The translations under genes were made by a program, and so were the position numbers. A DNA stretch of 64,000 nucleotides from assembly GCA_028641055.1 (NCBI GenBank), contig CM054061.1:31845019-31909018 (forward strand). The letters are read 5' to 3'. The DNA comes from Alopecurus myosuroides (taxonomy: Eukaryota; Streptophyta; Magnoliopsida; Poales; Poaceae). The notes below the pieces were generated by a model. The model was not told the DNA's origin. It worked only from the letters and a program-made list of their open reading frames with translations, and searched no databases. Positions 1-12,592 of this stretch are shown here, in pieces. The stretch's first letter is position 1. Every line of letters begins with the position of its first letter.

Positions 1-327
1 GAGGACCACCTCCCGGAAGAAGACCGCGCCCGCGCCCCCAATCGCCGACCCTCCTCTCGTCGTGCACGAGGTGCGCGACGTACTACCATAGGGACTTATA
101 TGAGAGCTAAACATACATCAAAAATAAATTATTTCTACTCAAATCAAGCATGCAAACTCACATAAGTTGCCATCTACATTACCAAAATACTCAAGAAATA
201 CTTCACTAAATAAAATTCTACTTGGATCATCGGAGGAGTCACATACCGGAGATCAAACACACCAAATATCAGCACAATGATGGGATGAAGAATGAGATCG
301 AAAATCCAGAGGCAAGAACAGCAAGAA
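1..327. other. Unclassified left flank of the solo LTR
   Basis: GC-rich for the first 80 bases, then AT-rich, with no convincing reading frame. It lies outside the LTR that begins at 328. Its last five bases (323-327, AAGAA) are a candidate target-site duplication matching 19560-19564 (AATAA, 4 of 5). I do not recognise the sequence; it may be part of an older element. Confidence 0.4.
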
Positions 328-3300
328 TGTCACACCCCAGATTTGGGACACTTGTAACACATGAGGGAGACCATTTTGTGAGACAACAAAAACTTTTTAA
401 TGCCCTTGTGTAATCCAACATTATTTATTGAACTATGGTTATCTATGCAATAAAAGCACACTTGATTCAAAAATCATTCACTTTGTTTCTGATGTTTTCT
501 AAATATTTCTGAATTGTTTTCCACCTGGTGTTTCAAAAGTTGTTCATCAAAATTCTTGTGTCAATGTTGAAATCAACTTATAATTAATATTTTGTTTGAT
601 TAGAACCAAGAAAAAAAAATTGGCATAAGATTAATCCAATGTTTTCCTTAGGGATTTCTATTAAAAACCATTTCTGAAAAATAATCCAATTAGGTGTTTT
701 TCACCCTTGTTATCTATATGCTAGAGAGTCGCATTTTGTGTTTTCTTGGCATGGATGTGATCTCTATTATATGGACTACAAATTGGTTAACTTGGTTTAA
801 AAATTGGAATCACAGAAACAATCAATTGCTTGATGATGTTGTGTTAAGAAAATAAGACAGATTTTTTGATTTTTAGAAAACAGAGAAAAACCCAAACTAG
901 ATGTTTTTCCACTTTGTTTTCATTGATCATTTCAATTTCAAATTTGGTTTCTTTTGTTGTTTGTGAAAGTATAAATGTTGCTTAACAGAACCATACTTGA
1001 AAAACAAAATTTGAATAAGTTTTGGTTCATGAAAACAACTAAAACATTTGGCAAATCCACTCTGTAAACCAACACTTAGAAAAATTCTATGTCTGAAAAC
1101 TGAAACTGATTTTTTTCAGAAAACAGTGAGTTCGCTAAAAATTCAAATGATCATAACTTTTGATTGAGTGAACCAAATGTTGCACGGTTTGGAGCTTCTA
1201 GAATCCTAGTCAGCACCCATTCTTTTCAACCCTTAGCCGGCAAGTTTTTTTTTACCAGAGAGGGAGAGAGAGAGTGATCTTCAGAGGTGAAAACGGGCGC
1301 GTGCAGTATGGGCACGACCTGACAGGCTCGCCCCTGTCGCGTGCCACAGTGTCACCCCGCCATTTTCCTTCGATTTTCTTCGCCCCTTGGCCTTTGACCC
1401 GCCTAGTCGTGCCCCTCGCCACGCCCAAGAGCCAAATGGCACGGCATGGGCATGCCAGAGCGCGCATGGGCGCGTCTCACTGACGCCCGTGGCCACTCGG
1501 GCGTGCACACTGCCGCCCCGCCCCTATAAAGCCATGCCAAGGCCCCTTCCCTTGCTACTACACGCCCATTCACTCACTCACTCTCCCCAGCCACCGCAAT
1601 GAGCTCGAGAAGCCACTAGCTAGCCGGAATCGCCTGAGAACCACCGCGGCCACCGCGGACAGTCGAGGGGCAATACTCGCGCCTCGGGCCATCCCAGCCC
1701 TTCCCGTCCTTCTTATTGTGTTCCCCACCCTCCGTAGACCGTGCCTGACGTTCCCCGTGGTTCCTCGTTTGCAAGGACGCCGGAGAGCACGTCGGAGCCG
1801 CCGCGGGACACCTGCACGGCGCCGTTGATTGGAGCTACACCGAGCCACGATCTCCGTGCCCCTGCACATCCCCGAGCCTCTCCGAGCTCATCGACCACTC
1901 GCCACCGTTCTGCAAGCCCCCTAGGTGAGCTATTTTGTCCTAGCTCGCCGCCGGCCACGCGCGCTCTCGTCGGGAGAGAAAGAAAAGAGAGAGAGAGAGA
2001 GAAGGAGACGATGACCGCGTGCCGTAGATCTAAAGATCTACGGCCACGTTTGAATTGCAAACCGGTACGCGTTCTTCACGCGCGCCGTGGAAGCGAGGCG
2101 GGCCGTGGAGCGCTAACGGGCCGCGCGCCCGTGTGCTGCTCAGCCCGCGACAGTTTTGTTTTTCTTTTTCTAAAATGAATTGAAATTGCTGTTTTGCTTT
2201 AATCGTGTAAAAAAATGTTAAGCTCAAAAATAAAATGAACCAAAATTACTTGAGGTGTGTGAACGAAATCTTGAACGGATGCAACTTGCAGAACTGGATT
2301 TGAATCTTGTATGAACGAATGAAATTTTTTGAACTGAGCAGTGTCTGTTAAGGAAAAATGAAATAATTTTTGATTGGAATGGTTAAAATGTGCAAACTAA
2401 ACTTTCTGGAGTATCCCTTGACGATATCTACCAGTAGAACTTGACCTCACCTCAAGGTGAGCTACCATTTGGAAATGGAATCCACTTTGGTAAAAGTCCA
2501 GTAGCCTGTTCTGTGATTTTTAGGATTTATTTTACAACACTTTTTGAGGTGAATCAGATTGGATCTGTTAGATATTTGATAGATCTATGATATCCTAGCT
2601 TTGTGTGATTTTTAGAACACTAGATTTATTTTGGCAATAGATCTAAGTTTTTGTACTTTTCTGTTAGAAATGAAATGTGTAGATTTGATTTGTAAATAAT
2701 TGCTTGCTAGTGTTATTCTGTTTTCTAGCATGCTTAAATGTTGTGTTGAGTGTTCTCATGTTGTTTCCTCACAGATATACCATGTTAGAAAGTTTATGCA
2801 TGTTTAGGGTTTGTTTGAAACTAGTATGAGCATAGGAGTAATGTCTAGTTTATTTCTATTTAATTTTGTAGATGGAAATGCTTAGCTAAATTTTTGTCCA
2901 AGCTTTTATGAGTATTTTTACATGGATCCAGTACCATTTTGGTACTGGTTATTGCTTTTTTTCATATCTGTTTGAATGCATGTTGTTCCTTAGAGATGCA
3001 TGTGTAGGTTTAATTATTTAATGTCCATAGTATTGTTTTTCACTAGGATAGCTAGTAGTATTTTTTATAGGAAATTATTTTGTTTCCACAAGTTGGACCA
3101 GAGGGTAAATACCTCTTAAATGACATGAAAAACTTAGTGTAACACCCACTGATTCCATCTCATTTGGTTGAGAAATGATTTATCTCAACCATAGTAGTGT
3201 AGTAATAATAATGAATATTATTCTTTTTAGTGTATGCTTGTGTAGATTTGATTGGTGAACTTGTGTGTTATTTTTGTGGGTTCATTGCTTGCTGTATGTT

Positions 3301-3968
3301 ATAGTTGAGTGTAATTGCTTGCTTAGTTTGGTTCTGATTGAGTGTTATTACTTTTATTTTACGACGATAGAAACCGAAAAAGAGGTAGTTGGAGCAGGAG
3401 GTTATTACTACCACTCCTGTTGTGATCACGAGCAAGACCCTCGTTTCCTCCAAGGCAAGCCATCCTTAAAGCTTGCTGTTATTTCCTACTTATCATTATC
3501 TACCATGCATTATCTACTTCTGAAGTTTTCAAAAACTTGATTACCAAAACCTATTTTTATTGAGTGAACATTACTATTAATATTATATAGTATATTATCA
3601 CTTTGCCATTAGTCAACTTGGTGTTACCAAGCCTTTAGCCACCATAAGGTATATAAATACCACCTAAGATAATAATCTTGAGTCCCTAAGTGGACACTTT
3701 TAAAATGTGCTTTTGCAAACAAAATGGTTCTATGAAAAGTCCACGGTGGAAAGGCGGGACCTTGTTCACCGGGGGAGCTAAAGAGTTGTTTTCAAATGTT
3801 TTCCAAAAGGCACATAACCTAGTCTTTGCTGGACAACCAAGAAGTACTCTCACTCTACCCCAACATGGGTACGGGGCCTATCCAGATGCTTGAGCTTGTT
3901 AGTGTGTGTTTTATTCCAAGAGGCTATAGAGAGGATGATTCTCTGAACCGAAGTGTCGCCAGGAGAAT
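328..3968 (+). mobile_element. 5' part of a diverged long LTR (solo LTR, Gypsy-type)
   Basis: It begins with TGTCACACCCCAGATTTGGG, closely matching in layout the start of the long LTR at 5151 (TGTAACAGCCCAATTTTTGG). Homology to that LTR can be followed along its length, for example 3130-3175 with 9335-9365, and 3625-3960 with 9813-10155 (shared GGTGTTACCAAGCC, CACATAACCTAGTCTT and GAACCGAA blocks). Many differences place it in a related but separate subfamily. A GC-rich, promoter-like segment lies at 1265-2120. The LTR is cut at about 3968, where sequence from the internal domain of another element begins, and its terminal 240 bases reappear at 19320-19559. No gag or pol adjoins either end, so I read it as a solo LTR that was later invaded. 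Confidence 0.75.
1525..1531 (+). promoter_or_regulatory. Candidate LTR TATA box
   Basis: TATAAAG sits in a GC-rich stretch (CCGCCCCTATAAAGCC), followed about 30 bases later by a pyrimidine-rich CATTCACTCACTCACTCTC run suited to transcription start. It lies in the GC-rich part of the diverged LTR, as expected for the U3/R boundary of a plant LTR. A splice-donor-like CTAGGTGAGC follows at about 1920. Function is inferred. Confidence 0.5.
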
Positions 3969-4135
3969 CAGAAGAAGAATCATTTCAGAGCTACAATTTT
4001 CTCTGGAACTTCAAAGGGATACATGATTCGAGGGATAACATTGCACCAGACTAATGAAAGTTTCAGAAAGTAAGATACAAGTCTGATTCTAAACGCAGAC
4101 CACTACACTCACTCTGGTGTAGACACTAACATTGC

Positions 4136-4504
4136 CTAGCCCTCGCTGGCTGGAACCTGGTCTGACGGTGAGCTAGTCTCACCTGACGCTGAACACCGAG
4201 TCAGGCGACGGCGAAGCCCCTCTAGTCTTCCTGGCCTTGTGCCGCCAGCTTGGACCTCCACAACTGCAGCCACCGGCGCCACTGCTCGTCCTTCTTCCAT
4301 CGCGGTATCACTCCTGGCGCCAGACCACCAGTCATGGATGTCCCAGGCTGCAAAGATCATGGCTAACAGGATCACCGTGACTGATCCCACTAGGCAAACA
4401 CTGAAGATTAGCACGATAAGCACGTGCTCCAAGAAATTTGCTCGCTCTAACAGGGAGACATACTCCCTGAAGAAGTCTTTGATTAACTGGGAAATGAAGC
4501 TCAT
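4136..4504 (-). CDS. Antisense ORF, predicted one-pass membrane protein (copy 1)
   Basis: A 122-codon ORF on the strand opposite to the retroelement. Residues about 28-53 form a strongly hydrophobic helix (VLIVLIFSVCLVGSV onward, then ILLAMIFAAW) flanked by charged residues, which suggests one membrane span. The C-terminal half is polar, rich in Arg, Ser and Pro, with no domain I recognise. A TATAAAAAGG box lies 40 bases upstream of the ATG on the same strand. The ORF is preserved in the second copy (12194-12562) with a single Ile-to-Leu change. Additional antisense ORFs are known in some plant Ty3/Gypsy lineages; whether this is one of those or a captured host fragment cannot be decided here. 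Expression is unknown. Confidence 0.5.
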   Translation of the reverse strand: MSFISQLIKDFFREYVSLLERANFLEHVLIVLIFSVCLVGSVTVILLAMIFAAWDIHDWWSGARSDTAMEEGRAVAPVAAVVEVQAGGTRPGRLEGLRRRLTRCSASGETSSPSDQVPASEG

Positions 4505-4534
4505 CGTGTGGTGCGATTTAGAGAACCTCGGCTA

Positions 4535-4544
4535 CCTTTTTATA
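4535..4544 (-). promoter_or_regulatory. TATA box of the antisense ORF (copy 1)
   Basis: TATAAAAAGG on the minus strand, 40 bases before the ATG at 4504. A start site about 30 bases downstream would leave a very short leader of roughly 10 bases. The same box occurs at 12593-12602. Confidence 0.5.
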
Positions 4545-5150
4545 GCAGCAAGAGCAGAGCCCTCTCCTTCATCAAGCACTACGCGGGAAAAGCCGAAGAA
4601 TCCAGCTGCAGTACTCGCAAATGGCGCGAAATCACCAGCGCGCCCCTCCACCAAGTGGTCGAAGAATCGACATGTCTCACTCACAATAGTCTCGTGGCGA
4701 GGTGTCAGTCCACCCTGAGCTCAAAGTGGGCGGGACGCCCTGATGCCAAGGGTGTGTGCACCAGGAGAGAAGGCCAGGCAAGAAGAAGAAGAGAAAGAGA
4801 AAAGGGCATCGACTGCCAGGTGGGCCTGGTCCCACACGTCAGTGTATGACTCCATAGAACCCCGGGTGTACCTAGCCTCTAACTCTCTTTCTAATCGTGA
4901 GAAAAATATCGACAAGATCACTAGTTGTTTGTAGCCTCTACCCTACACAACTAGGTCTCTGTGACCCCTTATTGTGAGTATCCAGTCTTATTTTCAGGGT
5001 TGAAGCAAATTTTGGTTTTCTTAAAAGTTTAGTTAAAAGAGTGTTGTTTTTGTTAAAAAAGGAGTTTTTGTTTTTGTTGTTAAGAAAACCTTCTTCCTTG
5101 CTTTCCCTTACGAATCTCGAGGACGAGATTCATTTTAAGGGGGGAAGAGT

Positions 5151-8100
5151 TGTAACAGCCCAATTTTTGGGAGACAGGAAAACTTGTTTTTAATAACCCA
5201 AAAATCAGGGCCAACAAAAACTTTTTAATATGTTTGACTCATGCTTGTGTTTTCCATTTCTATTTGGTTGTTGTTTGTGTTTGTGTTTGTGTTTGAGTTT
5301 GTTATCAACTAACATTAAAACCAATGTTTTTAACTTTCCTAAAACCCAACCCTTGTGATCAAGTCATGACAAGAAAACTTATCATCTTCTTCCATCACCC
5401 TCTTTTGGCAAAAACCTTTTTGAAAATGGTTTGATTTTAAAGGAAACCCAAAGACCAATTTTGAGAAAAACAAAGGATAATTTTCAAAACTATATGAAAA
5501 GTACTTTGGAGCTAATCATCTCCAACCTGTTTTCAACCATTATGTTTTTGCAAGTATTTCAAAAACTCTTTATCACTTCCTTCTTTTGCAAAAACAATAG
5601 AAAGGGACTATGTTATCCCTGTGTTTTACCTCAATTATATTCTTTTGGAAATAACAACTTCTGAGATGAACCTCTTATTAAAATCCACTTGTCATGATAT
5701 GTATTGATCACTACCTACAATTAACACTTGAGATAAACACCTGGAAACTAATTTGAAGAACTCAGTTGCTTGAGTGATCTTGTGTGATTTGTTATGTTAC
5801 CTGCTTGTTGTGTGACCTTGTCCTGTGTTTGCTTGAGGTATTTATTTCTGTTTGTTGATAAGTGTGTGCTGTTTTAAAGATAATAAAACTTAGTAATAAC
5901 AAGATCAAGCATCTATATCATATTCCATCACATGTCCATATCATCTTCTGTTTTCTTAAAAACTTCCAACCTTGGAGACATGCCTTTATGTCAAATGTTG
6001 TTCTATTCATCAATGTACCCTCATCTATATCATGTTTACCATCTATAATATCTATCCAAGTGGTTATCTTGTATATTGAAACTATTTTGTATCATCTATC
6101 AAAGTCCTTTTGAAGACATTCCCAAAATAATGACCATATCACCTTTGTTATGAAGCACTTTGTCCATGATACTCCAAATCCCTCCTTATTGTTTTCAGGC
6201 CCAATGAACCTACCCTTGTCATCTTCATGACCTATACATCACCTTCATATGGTCCATTTATTTTGCTAAGGCCATTTAATTGTTCTTCCCACATGGTTTT
6301 TATCCTATTAAATAAACACTTGTTTTCACATTTTTCCACTTGGTGTCTCAAATATTTTCAAAAGAGTTGCTTATTAAAAATCACTTTTGAGACATATACT
6401 ATGTACTATCTCATCCCAACTCAAAAATATTGGTTTTAAAAGCATTTTACTATTTATTATTTTCCATTTTCCAAAAGGCCAGAAATGAACTTTAAAATAT
6501 TTTGTGAAGAAAAGTATTTCCTAAAATCTTGGAAAAATTACCCAACATGCCCATGGTCATGTGGGACTAATTTATGGAAAAACATTTGCAAAGTTGTTTT
6601 GAAAATTTTGGAGAAAACATTTAAAAACAGTTTCTGCCATTTTTGAGATTCCAAAATTTTGTGAAGGAAATATTTTCAAAAACTCTTGAGACCACCACCC
6701 CTAGGCTCCAATTTTTATTCTCTATCCAATGGACATAATTTTGCACACATGTTCTATTCAAATTATTTGTGAAAACAATCAAAAACCACTTCTGGTTAGT
6801 TTGGACATGGTTAAATTCATGCAAGTCTTGGCCAATATTTGCACTCTCTGCATCTCACTCCAGTTCTGAGAGGTGGACAACATCCTCCCCAACCTTCTAG
6901 ACATGGTCTACCTGCTTCTCTCTCTCTCTAGCTCATCCAACCACATATGGACAAGGATGGTGCTCACCCCATTTCTCTACTCCACCCCCTCAGACCATTC
7001 CAGGCAAGGCCCTTGCGCCACCAGGCTTCTATCGAACCCGTGAACCCTCTGCGATGAGCCCTCGCTCTCTCTTTGTCTCCATCTCTCTGGTTCGTGTGCT
7101 GTCCATGGCGTCCAGGACGCCCACGCCACGTCGCTCGCGTTCCGCCACTTGTGAAGCATGCCGAGCAGCGCGACCTTGTCTATCTGCTCCGTGAACCTCC
7201 CAGTAACGTTCCCGTGATCCTCATTCCTCCCCTCGCATCCTTCTTCTCCCTCGAGCTGCGGTCGAACACCTACGGGTGCCCCTCGTCCTCTCTGAAATCC
7301 ACTCTCCTCCGACCCTCTCGACCTCGACACTCTGTCCCTTAGGCATCCACACCTCACCTGCATACCTCTAGAGAAGTTTCTTGGGCTCAATCGCCTCCGA
7401 CACCCCTACCCGTGTCCGCCATGGCCAGGCTCGCCGTGTTCATCGTTTGCTTGGAGCAGACCACCTCCTCGTCTCTCGTTTCTTTCCTTAGAACCCTCAT
7501 GCTTCCAATTGAATGGTGCCTCCTCCGATTCACCGAGTTTTTATTCACAGGGACGAGTTCCTCCGTGACCTCGGGTTGCATCCGTGGTACCCCCATGCGA
7601 GGACCACGCTCCGGGTCTTCCTGCCTCGAATCGATGCGGGCAATCGATAGGCGCCACGATTTGGAGCCGTTCTACGCCCCGCACGCTTCCTGGGAAGGTT
7701 TGGAGCGGCCTACGGCGAGATCTCCGGCGAGGATCCGCCACGGGACGCCGTACCCTCTGTTTCCGCCGCCAGGTTTTGGTCACCGCCGGCTGCTGCGGAC
7801 GTGGCTTCCTCGCGGCCGTCGGATCCGCATCGGGCGGGTCCATTTTGAATCAAGCTCCATCTAATCTCCGCCGTCGACTGCGGATCGGACGGTGGCTTAC
7901 CGTTTGGCCACGCGCGCGCTCGCCACCGGGCCGGCCTGCCTCTGTGCGGCCCAACACCTCCAGATCTGGCCCGTTAACCAATTTTTTTTTTCTGCAGGTT
8001 GTATTTCTTTTCTCTGCAGATATGTTTTCTGGTGTTTGCTTTAATTCAAAACAAAAATGCTATCAAGTGAATATTGCCAAACTAAAAATCACAGAACTAG

Positions 8101-11100
8101 ATCTACAAAATATTAACCACCTCCAACTTGTAGATCTGTATTTTGAGCAATAGTTTAGGAGAAATAAAATAAATGGCAGAGGTACTCTGTTTCACTATTT
8201 AATCCATAACTTGAGTTTTAGGTATCCAAAACTTGCAAACTCAACTTTTCTGAGTAGCTCTTGTTAATATCTATCTAAGGAACTTGTGTTGACTTGAGTT
8301 GTTATGTGGAAATGGCATGCATGTTAGTTTTTAGGACAGAGAGCACTTCTGTGAATTTTTAATTTTATTGGTGATGATTTTTGAAGTGAATCCAATTGTG
8401 TTGGCTTTCTAGTGACTAGGAGCACCTCATACTAGATTTTCATGATGTTAGTAGTTACAGAATAGGATTGGTGCAATATTTAGTGATTAGCTCTTTTCTG
8501 CATTTTATTGCTATGCCCTTATTTAAATTGTGTGTTATATTATTTTGTTATAAAATTGATTCCTAGCATGTGTAGGGTATCAATACATGTTTTATTTGTG
8601 CTTGAGTGTGTCATTATCATGTTAGGAAAATGTGTGTGAAAAGCATGTTGTTGTAGTATATTTTCCATAGGGTTGTTTTCCTTGTAAAATTAGGATAAAT
8701 CTTGTATTTCTTCTTATGAGTATGATGAATTTCATAAATGTTTTAGTATATTTTTATCCATAGCATAGCTACTGTTATTTTTGACTGTTATTATTTCTTG
8801 CATGATTGGATAAGTTCTAGATCATGTTGGCATGCCATGCTAGTTGTAGGTGATTTCTGCCATAGTAGTTATATTGCATGCTTAATTTTTGAGGCATTAA
8901 TTAGATTGTTATTTTGTTATTACTAGCAGGTCTAGGTGTTGTTTTCTCTGTTATTTAGATGTCATCTTAAATATCCATCATGTTAGAATAAATCATGTTT
9001 AATGGTCTCTTATGGTTATGCATGTCTGCTTGTCTAAATAGCCTTTTTCATGTCTAGTTTTAATTGTTGTTTTGCTCCATGATTATTTTCATGCATTGAG
9101 TGATGCCATGGTATTTTTGGTATTGTTTTGTCTCTGTTATTAGGTTGCTTAGGTACTGGTTATAGTAATTCTCCATGATTAGAAAAGCATGTGTTACTAT
9201 GGGCTTGTAGTATTGCTTGATAATATTTTCCTATGCATGTATATGTGTTCCTAGGTTATTTTCTTGTTATTTTGATCATCCTCATGAATGACCAGAGAGC
9301 CATTTAACCTTATTTGAGCATGATATGAGAGTAGAACACCCACTGAACTCATGCCATTTTGGTTGAGGATCCATAACACCAATTCTAGTGCTATTCATGT
9401 GTGTTGTCTGGGCATGATTTGCTTTTTGGTGTGCACCCTAGTAAATTTTGTTGGTGAGTGTACTTATTGGATGAAATGCTTGCTGTATGTCTACATTTTA
9501 GCAAGGGCTTGCATTTGTTTGGTTCTGATTGGGTGTTTTCCTTTTTATGTTTACGACGTTAGATAACGAAGACGGTATTATTTCCCGGAGAGGTTTTTAT
9601 TGCAACTCTTGTTTATTTCAAGAGCAAGACGAAGACCAGAGCCAAGGCAAGCCATTCTAAATGCTTGCTGTTGTTTTACTTATCATTATCTATCATGCAT
9701 GTTTTACTTCTGAAGTTTTACAAAAGTTTGATTCAAAAACTATTCTTTTAAGTGGACTATATCACTATCTATTTTATGTATCTAATATGCTATATCCACT
9801 CTATAATCTTGGTGTTACCAAGCCCTTTAGACATTTTGTATCATCACTTAATCCACTTAAGTCCCCTAGTGGACATTTTAACTTGATGTTTTTGGAAAGC
9901 AAAAGCTTGGAAAGACCCCGAGGAAAGGTGGGACCTTGTCCGAGGGAGGTTTGTGAAGAAGGAAATGTTTTCGACTTGTTTTCCAAAAATGACACATAAC
10001 CTAGTCTTCGCCGGACAACCAAGCCGTGCTGCCACATTACCTCAATATGGGAACGGGGTCTAGCTAATTGCTTGTCGGTGTTAGTCCGTGTCTACCTCAA
10101 AGTGCTATAGGGGTTAGAGTCCCCCGAACCGAATTGTCGCCATGAGGGAGAATGGGACATTCACAGTGTGGGATTAAGTTCACTACCGGTTGCAGCAATT
10201 GGGTCTCCTGCCATGGCGGTGTGTTGTCAGGGGAAACCGGATCGATACGGCTGACTCACTCGGTGCCGGGGAGAACAAACCCAGTTGAGGAGGTAGTCAT
10301 TTACTAGCACTAACATAGTGGATGGTTAGGACCAGTTATCCGATGTTTGCATACTGTCTCGGACAGTCCGTGGTTGTTCACGGCGGATGTACTGGATCTT
10401 GTGGATTGTGTACACCTCTGCAGAGTAAAACTATTCAGAATAGCCGCGCCCTCGGATATGGGCAGTTGAATGGCCATGTAGCTAGTATTGTGTCAATGTT
10501 TTCAAAAAGCTGGAAAAGTGTTTTGGAACTTGTACCTGGGAGGTACGTTGAAAGGGAATGATTGTACCTTTGAGGTACCGGATAAATGATGATCTTAAAG
10601 ATGTGTTTTTCCAAGAAGTTTTGCAAAGAGAAATGTTTTCTTTATCTAGAATGTTTTATAAAAACCTTGTGGACATGTTTCATCTACAAGGGAAATGAAA
10701 TATCTTTTGAAGTATCTTCTTCAACAAAGGAGAATAAAACTTGTGCAACTATGATGAGTCTTAAATTCATCATGGCTAGTTGAGCCCTAATTAAAGCCTT
10801 CCTACTACTTTTATACCTGCATACTTGCATGTTTAGCTTTCATTTAGGGTGTCTTGCAGGAGTACATTCAAACGTACTCATGAATGGTTTCGTCCCTGGC
10901 TATTGTCTTAGCCAGACTTTGAGCAGATACCCGGAGAATCTGAAGAAGATGGTGTCGCTGACGGCTATGCGAACTAGGAACGTCTCCGAGTCAGTAGCCT
11001 GTAGGTAGTCAAGGCGTGACTTGGGTTTACCACGAGTGTGTTTTGCAGTCTTCCGCTGTTTTTGGTGTGTGTTCCTGCCCTGCGTGGCAGTTGTTTTCCA

Positions 11101-11257
11101 ACTGAGTCAAGTGACCAGTTGTGTAAGCCGTGTATTCGTGTAGTGGATGTTGTAATCTGCAATGCCAACTCGAGTATGTTGTTCACGACTGACTGATCAT
11201 GGGATCGTGAATGTATGCATACTGGAGGTCTCGGACTGCTAGTCTGGGGTCCCCACA
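5151..11257 (+). mobile_element. 5' LTR of a long-LTR Gypsy derivative (6.1 kb)
   Basis: The LTR begins TGTAACAGCCC directly after a polypurine tract (5137-5150) and ends GGGGTCCCCACA, four bases before the primer site at 11262. At 6107 bp it is very long even for plant Gypsy elements. It matches the 3' LTR at 13209-19319 almost perfectly: comparing by eye I found about 15 substitutions, a 6-bp insertion (8.28 kb versus 16.34 kb) and a 2-bp difference in a T run near 7980. A GC-rich block at about 6950-7980 is probably the promoter and leader region; the remainder is AT-rich. The small ORFs in it are not conserved proteins and I do not call them. Confidence 0.88.
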
Positions 11258-11261
11258 GAGT

Positions 11262-11274
11262 TGGTATCAGAGCC
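11262..11274 (+). other. Primer binding site (initiator tRNA-Met type)
   Basis: TGGTATCAGAGCC begins four bases after the LTR end (11257). It is the standard plant LTR-retrotransposon primer site complementary to the 3' end of initiator tRNA-Met. Confidence 0.92.
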
Positions 11275-12193
11275 ATCCTGACTTTAGGAGACCTTAGTTT
11301 AGCATGGACGTTAGATAGGAAAACAAAACTATTTTGGTGAAAACTATATTACTGCCAAAAATGTTTCTATCTCATAAACCCTAAGCATGGTTTCCATTTT
11401 TCTTATATTTTCAAAAAACTATTGACTTGTTTATCAAACAAACTTTTGAAGAAAACTAGAGAAAATAGTAAACATACCTTGTTTGTCTTTTGTTTCCATG
11501 ACTCCAAATATTTTCGAAATAAATAAACATAAGTTTAAAAAAAAAATGGTTTTCGTTTAAAAGTATATCAAAAAGTTTTCTTCTGTTACTTCTCTATTAA
11601 AAATTACATACTTGGCGATGTCCCGAGAAGACCTTAGTGGTTAGCAACCCGAAGAAAAAGAAACTTTCTTCCGAAGACCTCAACATCAAGAGGAGATAAA
11701 GAGGAGACCTCAACGACCCTTTTATCGACCCAGACCCATAGGAATTGATAGGTTTCGCTCAGTTGTTTTACTTGAGCTAACCCGTTCTTCAGCGGTAATA
11801 GACGTTTGCTGGTGCTTAAAATACCTGGTTTGCCTTTGACTGTGTGCTGTTTGTTAAATGAATTGTGTTTGTTGGATTGTCTTGCTTTGTTCTGATTGAG
11901 TAGTTTTTCACAACTCTGTTTATCAGCATGAAAAACTTTCCTTTTTACCATTTTGGCACCAGTGTTTCAACATGTTAACAAGATAGTGCACCCATATTCC
12001 TCTGTTTTTCCCACAACACCCAGAAGCAGAAGAAGAATCATTTCAGAGCTACAATTTTCTCTGGAACTTCAAAGGGATACATGATTCGAGGGATAACATT
12101 GCACCAGACTAATGAAAGTTTCAGAAAGTAAGATACAAGTCTGATTCTAAACGCAGACCACTACACCCACTCTGGTGTAGACACTAACATTGC

Positions 12194-12562
12194 CTAGCCC
12201 TCGCTGGCTGGAACCTGGTCTGACGGTGAGCTAGTCTCACCTGACGCTGAACACCGAGTCAGGCGACGGCGAAGCCCCTCTAGTCTTCCTGGCCTTGTGC
12301 CGCCAGCTTGGACCTCCACAACTGCAGCCACCGGCGCCACTGCTCGTCCTTCTTCCATCGCGGTATCACTCCTGGCGCCAGACCACCAGTCATGGATGTC
12401 CCAGGCTGCAAAGATCATGGCTAACAGGATCACCGTGACTGATCCCACTAGGCAAACACTGAAGAGTAGCACGATAAGCACGTGCTCCAAGAAATTTGCT
12501 CGCTCTAACAGGGAGACATACTCCCTGAAGAAGTCTTTGATTAACTGGGAAATGAAGCTCAT
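12194..12562 (-). CDS. Antisense ORF, predicted one-pass membrane protein (copy 2)
   Basis: Second copy of the 122-codon antisense ORF, inside the complete internal domain. It has the same start (ATG AGC TTC), the same hydrophobic segment (residues about 28-53, here with VLLFS instead of VLIFS) and the same stop. It lies about 1.1 kb from the primer site and 0.6 kb before the polypurine tract, which is the usual location of antisense extra ORFs (between pol and the 3' LTR). Because the two copies are so young, their similarity alone does not prove selection. No known domain is recognised. Confidence 0.5.
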   Translation of the reverse strand: MSFISQLIKDFFREYVSLLERANFLEHVLIVLLFSVCLVGSVTVILLAMIFAAWDIHDWWSGARSDTAMEEGRAVAPVAAVVEVQAGGTRPGRLEGLRRRLTRCSASGETSSPSDQVPASEG

Positions 12563-12592
12563 CGTGTGGTGCGATTTAGAGAACCTCGGCTA

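Larger units (their letters stand above)
3969..5150 (+). mobile_element. Partial internal domain of the LARD (extra 5' copy)
   Basis: From 3969 this segment matches 12027-13208 at a constant offset of 8058 bases. Only two substitutions were noticed, at about 4107 and 4409. It carries the antisense ORF, its TATA box and the polypurine tract just before the LTR at 5151. The first ~770 bases of the internal domain (primer site side) and the LTR that should precede it are missing. The layout is therefore internal(3' part)-LTR-internal-LTR, which needs a former three-LTR tandem structure plus a deletion into the neighbouring solo LTR. Confidence 0.85.

Noticed and set aside
1741..2178. 145-codon ORF in the diverged LTR
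   Set aside because: Falls in the GC-rich promoter or leader of an LTR, with overlapping frames on both strands and no domain.
4239..4849. Plus-strand ORFs opposite the antisense membrane-protein ORF
   Set aside because: Low-complexity Ser/Thr/Ala-rich translations with no domain; the minus-strand frame has the TATA box and a coherent membrane segment.
7412..8153. ORFs of 150 and 189 codons repeated at 15470-16100
   Set aside because: They lie in the GC-rich part of both 6.1-kb LTRs. Their repetition reflects LTR identity, and the second is shortened by a 2-bp indel in copy 2, so there is no sign of coding constraint.
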